Below, one piece after another: positions 34,819 through 40,833 of a stretch of 64,000 bases of DNA (positions within the stretch are counted from its first letter, which is position 1; each line of letters opens with the position of its first letter). Made by a program: the position numbers and the translations under genes. Origin of the DNA: Pseudocitrobacter cyperus (lineage in GTDB: Bacteria; Pseudomonadota; Gammaproteobacteria; Enterobacterales; Enterobacteriaceae); assembly GCF_039889165.1 (NCBI RefSeq), contig NZ_JAYMYY010000001.1, positions 372,001 through 436,000 of the forward strand, read 5' to 3'. The notes below the pieces were generated by a model. That model was not told the origin of the DNA, searched no databases, and saw only the letters and a program-made list of their open reading frames with translations.

Positions 34819-35475
34819 ATGCAAAAATTGTCACGCGACGATATGGCGAAACGCGTCGCCGAGGATATCCCGGAAGGGGCCTACGTTAATTTAGGGATTG
34901 GCCTGCCAACTCGTATTGCCAACTACCTGCCGGCAGATAAAGAGATTTTCCTGCATAGCGAAAATGGGCTGTTGGGCATGGGGCCAAAACCGCAGCCGGG
35001 GGAAGAAGATCCGGAACTCATTAACGCGGGTAAAGAGTATGTCACGCTGCTGGAAGGCGGCTGCTTTTTCCACCACGGTGACTCGTTTGCCATGATGCGC
35101 GGCGGCCACCTGGATATCTGTGTACTCGGTGCGTATCAGGTTTCCGCCAGTGGCGATCTGGCGAACTGGAGCACCGGCGCGCCGGATGCCATTCCAGCGG
35201 TGGGGGGCGCGATGGATCTGGCGATTGGCGCTCGTCAGGTCTTTGTGATGATGGATCATCTCACCCGTGATGGTGAATGTAAGCTGGTGGAGCACTGTAC
35301 TTATCCGCTGACTGGCGTGGGCTGCGTTAGCCGCATCTATACCGACCTTGCAGTCATCGACATAACCGACCAGGGCCCCGTTGTTCGTGAAATTTTCAAT
35401 GACCTCTCTTTTGAAGCGTTACAGCGTGTCACACCGGTGAAGCTGATTAATGCACAAGTAGCGGAAACCGCATAA
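34819..35475 (+). CDS. pcaJ: 3-oxoadipate CoA-transferase subunit B
   Basis: The beta subunit of the beta-ketoadipate CoA-transferase, 218 residues. The catalytic glutamate is in HSENGLLGMGP (Glu48). VNLGIGLPT (23-31) and the GGHLDICVLGAYQVS stretch are family features. The frame extends upstream into pcaI, but the ATG at 34819 has AAGGAGCC just before it and gives the usual MQKLSRDDMA start. pcaF starts 6 bp after its stop. Confidence 0.93.
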   Translation: MQKLSRDDMAKRVAEDIPEGAYVNLGIGLPTRIANYLPADKEIFLHSENGLLGMGPKPQPGEEDPELINAGKEYVTLLEGGCFFHHGDSFAMMRGGHLDICVLGAYQVSASGDLANWSTGAPDAIPAVGGAMDLAIGARQVFVMMDHLTRDGECKLVEHCTYPLTGVGCVSRIYTDLAVIDITDQGPVVREIFNDLSFEALQRVTPVKLINAQVAETA

Positions 35476-35481
35476 GGAACT

Positions 35482-36687
35482 ATGATGAATCAGGCATTTA
35501 TCTGCGATGCGGTGCGTACACCGTTTGGTCGTTTTGGCGGCACATTATCCGGTGTTCGCGCCGACGATCTTGGTTCGCTGCCGCTGAAAGCCTTGCTGGA
35601 ACGCAACCGGGGTCTGGATCCTGCGCGTATTGATGACGTGATTTACGGCTGTGCTAATCAGGCAGGGGAAGACAACCGCAACGTCGCGCGCATGGCTCTG
35701 CTGCTGGCTGGTTTACCGGAAACGGTGCCCGGTAGCACGGTTAACCGTCTTTGCGGCTCAAGCCTGGATGCCATTGGCGTCGCGGCTCGCGCCATCAAAA
35801 GTGGCGAAACACAACTGATGATTGCCGGCGGTGTGGAGAGCATGTCGCGCGCGCCGTTCGTGATGGGTAAGGCGGAAAGCGCATTTAGCCGCAGCATGAA
35901 AATGGAAGATACCACCATCGGCTGGCGCTTTATCAATGCGCAAATGAAGGCGCTTTACGGTGTCGATTCAATGCCAGAGACGGCGGAAAACGTGGCGACG
36001 GAATTTGGTATTTCCCGTGCCGATCAGGATGCCTTTGCTCTGCGTAGCCAGTTACGCACGGCACAGGCGCAGGCGAGCGGCATCTTTAATGACGAACTGA
36101 TCCCGGTTTCCATCCCACTGCGTAAAGGCGAACCGCTGAGTTTCACTCAGGACGAACACCCCCGTAGTACATCGCCTGAGGCACTGGCAAAACTGCGGGG
36201 TGTCGTTCGCGCTGACGGTACGGTGACGGCGGGTAATGCTTCCGGCGTCAACGACGGGGCCTGTGCACTGCTGCTGGCAAGCGAACAGGCGCTGACGCAG
36301 AACGATCTGCAACCGCTTGCGCGTGTTGTTGGCGTAGCGACGGCAGGCGTGGCACCTCGCATTATGGGCTTTGGCCCCGCGCCCGCGGTGCGCAAGGTGC
36401 TGGCGCAAACCGGGTTAACGCTTGGCCAGATGGATGTGATAGAACTGAATGAAGCCTTTGCCGCGCAAGCGCTGGCGGTACTGCGCGATCTGGGTTTGCC
36501 GGATGATGCCGCGCATGTTAACCCGCACGGTGGCGCAATTGCCCTGGGGCATCCTCTGGGCGCTTCCGGTGGACGTCTGGCGATGACGGCGGCGTATCAA
36601 CTACGTCGTACCGGTGGTCGCTATGCACTGTGCACCATGTGTATTGGTGTGGGTCAGGGGATTGCTCTGATCATTGAACGCGTTTAA
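35482..36687 (+). CDS. pcaF: Beta-ketoadipyl-CoA thiolase
   Basis: PcaF cleaves beta-ketoadipyl-CoA with CoA to succinyl-CoA and acetyl-CoA. The 401-residue thiolase has its acyl-accepting Cys91 in VNRLCGSSLDAI, the NEAFAAQALAVLRDLG motif, HPLGASGGRLAMTAAYQLR with the active His, and the C-terminal base cysteine in CTMCIGVGQG. Two ATG codons are adjacent at the start. It might also serve phenylacetate degradation (PaaJ is close in sequence), but operon context favours PcaF. Confidence 0.93.
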   Translation: MMNQAFICDAVRTPFGRFGGTLSGVRADDLGSLPLKALLERNRGLDPARIDDVIYGCANQAGEDNRNVARMALLLAGLPETVPGSTVNRLCGSSLDAIGVAARAIKSGETQLMIAGGVESMSRAPFVMGKAESAFSRSMKMEDTTIGWRFINAQMKALYGVDSMPETAENVATEFGISRADQDAFALRSQLRTAQAQASGIFNDELIPVSIPLRKGEPLSFTQDEHPRSTSPEALAKLRGVVRADGTVTAGNASGVNDGACALLLASEQALTQNDLQPLARVVGVATAGVAPRIMGFGPAPAVRKVLAQTGLTLGQMDVIELNEAFAAQALAVLRDLGLPDDAAHVNPHGGAIALGHPLGASGGRLAMTAAYQLRRTGGRYALCTMCIGVGQGIALIIERV

Positions 36688-36696
36688 GGAGCTGGA

Positions 36697-38061
36697 ATGA
36701 GTTTGTTGACCCCGTTATTGCGCTCGGGTGCGGTAACGGATCTTTTCACCGATGAACAGGTCGTGCAGGGGATGCTGGAGTTTGAGGCCGCGCTGGCGCG
36801 GGCGCAGGCTCAATGCGAGGTGATCCCCGCAACGGCGGTGACGCCAATCGTCGATGCCTGCCATTTCCAAAATATCGATTTCCCGTCGCTGGCCGTGGCG
36901 GGGGCGAATGCCGGAAATCTGGCCATCCCGTTAGTGAAACAACTGACCCTGGCCGTGAAAACGCAGTCCCCTGATGCCGCGCGTTACGTTCACTGGGGAG
37001 CGACCAGTCAGGACGCCATCGATAGCGGGCTGGTGCTGCAATTACGCGCGGCGCTGACGCAAACGCAATCGGATCTTTCGTCGCTCATCGCTATCCTGGC
37101 ACAGCAGACAGAACGGCATCGCGCCACCCTGATGCCGGGACGTACCTGGATGCAGCATGCGCTACCTATCACTTTTGGCCTCAAGCTCGCCGGAACGCTG
37201 GATGCGCTGTTGCGCTGGCAGGAACGGCTAACGCAGATGCGAAAACGTGTGCTGGTGCTGCAATTCGGCGGCGCGGCGGGAACGCTGGCATCCCTGAAAG
37301 AGAAGGGGCCGCAGGTCGCGGAGGAACTGGCGAAAATTCTCAAACTGGGGCTTGCGGATACACCGTGGCACAGCCAACGCGATCGGTTACTGGAAGTGGG
37401 GGCGTGGTATGCCGGGCTGTGTGGGACACTGGCGAAATTTGCCAACGATTTCTCTTTATTAATGCAGACAGAAGTGGCGGAAGTGAGCGAGCCAATCATC
37501 GAAGGGCGCGGCGGTTCGTCGGCAATGCCGCATAAACGCAACCCGGTAGGCTGCGCGGCGATACTCACGGCGGCGCAACGCACCCCGGGGCTGATGGCGA
37601 CGCTCTACGCCAGCCAGATCCAACAGCATGAACGCGCGCTAGGCGGCTGGCAGGCGGAGTGGGAGGTTCTGCCGGAACTCATTTCACTGGTCGGCGGCGT
37701 GATGGCGCAGAGTAACACTATCGTGCGTGGCATGCAGGTGAATCCGCATAAAATGCGTGCGAACCTCGATATCACTCATGGCCTGATTATGGCGGAATCG
37801 GTCACTCTGGCGCTGGCGGCGTTTGTTGGAAAGGCCGATGCCCATCATCAGATAGAAAAATGTTGCCATCAGGCTATCGACCAGCAGAGGCCGCTGCTTG
37901 CGCTGCTGCAAAACGACCCGCAGATCGCGCAATATCTTTCTGCCGCTGAGCTTGCGCAATTGTTAGATCCCGCCACCGCGTTGGGTAGCAGCGACCATTT
38001 TGTGCGCCAGGTGCTGGCGCGTTACAAGGAGCAGTGTCATGAACATTCACTACCAGATTGA
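36697..38061 (+). CDS. pcaB: 3-carboxy-cis,cis-muconate cycloisomerase
   Basis: PcaB converts 3-carboxy-cis,cis-muconate to gamma-carboxymuconolactone. It belongs to the fumarase/adenylosuccinate lyase superfamily, and the signature GRGGSSAMPHKRNP is at residues 270-283. HWGATSQDAIDSG (about 99-111) is the second conserved block. At 454 residues it is of usual length. Its 3' end overlaps the start of pcaD by 23 bp, which suggests translational coupling. Confidence 0.92.
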   Translation: MSLLTPLLRSGAVTDLFTDEQVVQGMLEFEAALARAQAQCEVIPATAVTPIVDACHFQNIDFPSLAVAGANAGNLAIPLVKQLTLAVKTQSPDAARYVHWGATSQDAIDSGLVLQLRAALTQTQSDLSSLIAILAQQTERHRATLMPGRTWMQHALPITFGLKLAGTLDALLRWQERLTQMRKRVLVLQFGGAAGTLASLKEKGPQVAEELAKILKLGLADTPWHSQRDRLLEVGAWYAGLCGTLAKFANDFSLLMQTEVAEVSEPIIEGRGGSSAMPHKRNPVGCAAILTAAQRTPGLMATLYASQIQQHERALGGWQAEWEVLPELISLVGGVMAQSNTIVRGMQVNPHKMRANLDITHGLIMAESVTLALAAFVGKADAHHQIEKCCHQAIDQQRPLLALLQNDPQIAQYLSAAELAQLLDPATALGSSDHFVRQVLARYKEQCHEHSLPD

Positions 38062-38803
38062 CGGGCCGCAAGATGCGCCTGTGATTGTCCTTTCAAACTC
38101 CCTTGGCACTTCGCTTTCCATGTGGGAGCCGCAGATAGCGACATTAACGCAGCAATTTCGCGTGCTGCGTTACGATACTCACGGCCACGGGCAGACGGAA
38201 AAACGCGGCAAAGTGACGCTCGCCCAACTGGGCGAGGATGTTATTTCGCTGCTCGATCACCTGAATATCGCCAAAGCACATTTTTGTGGGATTTCGATGG
38301 GGGGGCTGACCGGGATCTGGTTGGCGCGCTTTGCGCCTGAACGTTTCCACTCTGTAAGCGTCGCAAATACCGCGGCAAAAATCGGTGAACAGTCCGCCTG
38401 GCTTTCCCGTGCTCGCACGGTTCGGGAAGAGGGCATGGACGTGGTTGCCGCCGGTTCTGCGGATCGCTGGTTTACCGGGGAGTTTCGCCAGCATCAGCCG
38501 GAGACGGTAGAACAACTTGTCCACCAGCTTGCCCGTTCAGAGGCGGAAGGCTATGCCGAGTGTTGTGAAGCGCTGGCGGCAGCCGATATGCGCGGCGAAG
38601 TGGCGGCGATTACCGTCCCCGTGCTGATTATCGCAGGCGAACAGGATCCGGTGACAACCGTCGCGGATGCTGATTTTCTTCACCAGCAAATCCCGGGTTC
38701 GCAGGAAGTGATATTACCTGCGTCGCATCTTTCTAACGTAGAAGCCGCCGGGGCATTTACCCAATCTCTCGTGACTTTTATTCGGGGGTTGAATGGACGA
38801 TAA
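38039..38803 (+). CDS. pcaD: 3-oxoadipate enol-lactonase
   Basis: PcaD hydrolyses beta-ketoadipate enol-lactone to beta-ketoadipate. It is a 254-residue alpha/beta hydrolase: LSNSLGTSLSMWE (oxyanion region, about 17-29), nucleophile elbow CGISMGGLTG (Ser near 86), acid in AGEQDPVTT and His in PASHLSNVE. The ATG at 38039 follows AAGGAG and gives the family start MNIHYQIDG; the open frame before it belongs to pcaB's coding region. It overlaps pcaC by 11 bp. Confidence 0.92.
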   Translation: MNIHYQIDGPQDAPVIVLSNSLGTSLSMWEPQIATLTQQFRVLRYDTHGHGQTEKRGKVTLAQLGEDVISLLDHLNIAKAHFCGISMGGLTGIWLARFAPERFHSVSVANTAAKIGEQSAWLSRARTVREEGMDVVAAGSADRWFTGEFRQHQPETVEQLVHQLARSEAEGYAECCEALAAADMRGEVAAITVPVLIIAGEQDPVTTVADADFLHQQIPGSQEVILPASHLSNVEAAGAFTQSLVTFIRGLNGR

Positions 38804-39182
38804 ATCACGCTACGAGCAGGGAATGACGGTTCGCCGTAAGGTTCTGGGTGATGCGCATGTGAACCGCACGGTGGAAAATCTGACGCCGCTTAATGGCGAG
38901 TTTCAGGAGTTCATCACCCGCTACGCGTGGGGCGAAACCTGGACACGACCTGGGCTCGATCACCACACACGCAGCATGATTACCATTGCGATGCTGATTG
39001 CACTTAACCGCGAAGCTGAACTGAAAATGCATCTTCGCGCCTCGTTCAACAATGGCGTCACTCGTGATGAACTGAAAGAGTTGATTATGCATTCGGCGTT
39101 GTACTGCGGTCTGCCTGCGGCCAATGCGACGATGCATCTGGCGCAGCAGGTTTTTGATGAAATGGATGCAAAGCAGGGGTAA
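38793..39182 (+). CDS. pcaC: 4-carboxymuconolactone decarboxylase
   Basis: PcaC decarboxylates gamma-carboxymuconolactone to the enol-lactone used by PcaD. The 129-residue protein is an AhpD-like carboxymuconolactone decarboxylase: GMTVRRKVLGDAHV (10-23), RSMITIAMLIAL and LIMHSALYCGLPAANATM, with the conserved His/Cys region. It is separate here, not fused to PcaD as in some bacteria. It is the last gene of the operon; a hairpin follows its stop. Confidence 0.92.
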   Translation: MDDKSRYEQGMTVRRKVLGDAHVNRTVENLTPLNGEFQEFITRYAWGETWTRPGLDHHTRSMITIAMLIALNREAELKMHLRASFNNGVTRDELKELIMHSALYCGLPAANATMHLAQQVFDEMDAKQG

Positions 39183-39194
39183 GCGCGCATAAAA

Positions 39195-39216
39195 ATGCCA
39201 GCCTGAGGGCTGGCAT
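39195..39216. terminator. Terminator between pcaC and the 64-aa gene
   Basis: ATGCCAGCC-TGAG-GGCTGGCAT, a perfect 9-bp stem. AAAAA lies to its left, so the T run is on the minus strand, favouring the gene at 39229-39423. It may also end the pca transcript. Confidence 0.8.
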
Positions 39217-39228
39217 ATACTGTGAGTG

Positions 39229-39423
39229 TTATATTGTATTATCGCAAAGCGGCTGATGAAGTGCTGCAGTGTCTTCAATAAGCGTCTCTTGTGTCAGATA
39301 ATGGTCTGCGACGCCCGCTATCACTATCAATAATATTAATATTACTAATGCAGATTTTAACCGCCTCCTTTCCCTGATTCGGCGTTGATTTGTCGCGTTA
39401 ATAATCGGTACCGCCTCTCTCAT
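39229..39423 (-). CDS. Predicted small single-pass membrane protein (64 aa)
   Basis: A 64-residue frame with a highly basic N-terminal third (QRRIRERRRLK, residues 13-23), one hydrophobic helix (SALVILILLIVIAGVADHYL given as about residues 24-43) and an acidic C-terminal tail ending in LCDNTI. The charge pattern predicts N-in, C-out. AAGG lies about 10 bp before the ATG and a strong terminator with T run on this strand follows its stop. I do not recognise the protein. The alternative is that this is non-coding 3' sequence of pcaC. Confidence 0.5.
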   Translation of the reverse strand: MREAVPIINATNQRRIRERRRLKSALVILILLIVIAGVADHYLTQETLIEDTAALHQPLCDNTI

Positions 39424-39735
39424 GTGAAGCCTTGCCCCACAGCTTGACGAATAACCGCGTGCACAGATCTTTCATTACTTATTCAAACCCAGTTTGTAAC
39501 GCGATGGCGCAGGTTTGCTCTCCGGCAATTCATTTAGTTGGTGAATACTCCACGAAAGTGTTGGTGATGTCCATATTTAGCTTAAGGACAACCCCGGTGA
39601 ATCACTTAGCTGTGTATGAAACAGGCACTTTTCCTGGTTTTTTCCCGCTTCACTATTTTGTGAACCCATCGGAGTTGTGTTGAGGAAAAATATTGCATTG
39701 TGCGCGTAAAAGGGAGCAAGGAGGCAGGTATCAGG
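39424..39735. other. Intergenic region upstream of the first ortT
   Basis: About 310 bp. It must contain the promoter of ortT copy 1 and that of the divergent 64-aa gene. An open frame at 39432-39683 has no ribosome-binding site and unlikely composition. I see no clear operator. Confidence 0.35.
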
Positions 39736-39909
39736 ATGAGCGTATTTGAAAAAATGGTGATTTTCTATCTGGTTATTGGCTGCGTTTGTGGGCTTATCAC
39801 CTGGTCTCTGGCCCGCGATAAACCCGCTATTCGCTTTCTTAGCGCCATTTTAATTGGCGCGACCTGGCCGCTAAGCTTTCCCGCGGCGTTGCTGTTTTCT
39901 CTGTTTTAA
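39736..39909 (+). CDS. ortT: OrtT-family orphan membrane toxin, copy 1
   Basis: A 57-residue hydrophobic protein with two helices (about residues 5-25 and 33-56) and the conserved C-terminal block LIGATWPLSFPAALLFSLF. This is the GhoT/OrtT family; E. coli OrtT (YdcX, 57 aa) damages the membrane, lowers ATP and proton-motive force, and has no known antitoxin. The ATG at 39736, preceded by AAGGAGGCAGG, is chosen over an upstream open stretch because it gives the family length exactly. A second family member lies 670 bp downstream. The paralogues share about 27 of 57 residues by my alignment. Confidence 0.85.
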   Translation: MSVFEKMVIFYLVIGCVCGLITWSLARDKPAIRFLSAILIGATWPLSFPAALLFSLF

Positions 39910-39985
39910 GCGCAAACCGCTTTTTTGACATACCGGGGGCGACGTGCGAGGATGCGCGCCGTTATTCACTCTGGTATATAAATTA

Positions 39986-40222
39986 ATGATGAACAAATCG
40001 GTATTTTGCGTCGTTGCATTGACGGCGTTAATAGGTGTTGGGACGTTCTACTCCGCTAATCAGGCGGTTAAATGTGCACAATCAGCGAGCCCTGAAGCCG
40101 CATGCATGGCATCCGCGTGGGATATGGAAAAGGTCAATCCTTTGCCGCAGTACAGCCCGGATAACGGCGTGTTTGAGCCCGTCGCAAAAACGGTATATAC
40201 CGCGATACTCCCTGGTGAGTGA
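39986..40222 (+). CDS. Small secreted or membrane-anchored protein of unknown function
   Basis: 78 residues from the ATG at 39986 (MMNKSVFCVVALTALIGVG). The hydrophobic segment at residues 6-22 is a signal peptide or anchor. The rest is soluble with two cysteines (KCAQ and ACMA) and PLPQYSPDNGV. A GTG at 39944 could start it 14 residues earlier; neither start has a strong ribosome-binding site. A strong terminator 6 bp past the stop supports a real transcript end. I do not recognise a family. It lies between the two ortT genes. Confidence 0.6.
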   Translation: MMNKSVFCVVALTALIGVGTFYSANQAVKCAQSASPEAACMASAWDMEKVNPLPQYSPDNGVFEPVAKTVYTAILPGE

Positions 40223-40227
40223 GGGGC

Positions 40228-40269
40228 AAAAAATCAAAAGCAGACAGCACACTGCTTTTGATTTTTTTT
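40228..40269. terminator. Bidirectional terminator between the 78-aa gene and yncL
   Basis: AAAAAATCAAAAGCAG (40228-40243) pairs with CTGCTTTTGATTTTTT (40252-40267), a 16-bp stem with T tracts on both strands. It suits the convergent genes on either side. Confidence 0.92.
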
Positions 40270-40279
40270 AGCTAAACCC

Positions 40280-40375
40280 TCAGGAGATCCCGCTAAAGCG
40301 GGCGAGCAGCAATGAAACCAGACCCACTGCCGCGACTACATTAATCAAGACAACGGTTTTGCTTGAGACGTCCAT
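40280..40375 (-). CDS. yncL: YncL, small membrane protein
   Basis: A 31-codon gene whose product starts MDVSSKTVVLINVVAAVGL and continues VSLLLARFSGIS. E. coli YncL (31 aa, starting MNVSSRTVVLINFFAAVGL) has the same length and framework, so this is its orthologue. One membrane helix spans about residues 7-26. E. coli YncL is a stress-responsive inner-membrane small protein of unknown role. AAAGGG precedes the ATG by 9 bp. It is convergent with the 78-aa gene and divergent from the second ortT. Confidence 0.82.
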   Translation of the reverse strand: MDVSSKTVVLINVVAAVGLVSLLLARFSGIS

Positions 40376-40510
40376 TAGTGTGCCCTTTATCAGTTAACCA
40401 GAGGATTTATAGTTCGCATTTCTCAGTTTCGCAATACTACTAATTAGTGGTGATGAATCAGAAACACAGGCGTGACGGGGAATACTCCGTTTGTACTCCG
40501 TTAGTCCAGC

Positions 40511-40524
40511 TTGATCTACATCAA
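40511..40524. promoter_or_regulatory. Perfect FNR-binding site upstream of the second ortT
   Basis: TTGAT-CTAC-ATCAA matches the FNR consensus at all ten specified positions. It is centred 58 bp before the ortT copy 2 start codon. With a class II (-41.5) geometry transcription would begin near 40559, leaving a 17-base leader, and AT-rich TTAATTT sits where the -10 would be. Confidence 0.75.
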
Positions 40525-40575
40525 AAAAAATAGCATATTGCGCCCGATTGTTAATTTATTATGCGGGCAAGCAGG

Positions 40576-40749
40576 ATGACGCTGTACCAGAATATGCTGA
40601 TTTTTTATGCCATGATGGCGACGCTTTGTGCTTTTATTACCTGGTTCCTGACCAAAGAAACCCTCACCATCCGCCTGATGGCCACCGTATTGATTGGCGC
40701 CACCTGGCCCTTTAGCTTCCCCGTCGCACTGATGCTATCGTTGTTCTGA
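40576..40749 (+). CDS. ortT: OrtT-family orphan membrane toxin, copy 2
   Basis: A 57-residue GhoT/OrtT-family protein, MTLYQNMLIFYAMM then LIGATWPFSFPVALMLSLF at the C terminus, with two membrane helices. By eye it is nearer E. coli OrtT (which starts MSLYQHMLVFYAVMAA) than copy 1 is. The ATG at 40576 gives the family length; five further codons upstream are not used. A perfect FNR box lies upstream, so anaerobic induction is likely. The convergent srfC gene follows. It has no GhoS-like antitoxin nearby. Confidence 0.87.
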   Translation: MTLYQNMLIFYAMMATLCAFITWFLTKETLTIRLMATVLIGATWPFSFPVALMLSLF

Positions 40750-40833
40750 ATCCAGGGCTTCGCTGGTAATCTTCGAATGTTCAAATGTGGGAGTGGAATA
40801 CGCACCGCCCACATTCGCACACTTCATTGCCGC

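Noticed and set aside
39432..39683. 83-codon plus-strand frame before the first ortT
   Set aside because: No ribosome-binding site and no coherent domain; the region should hold promoters.
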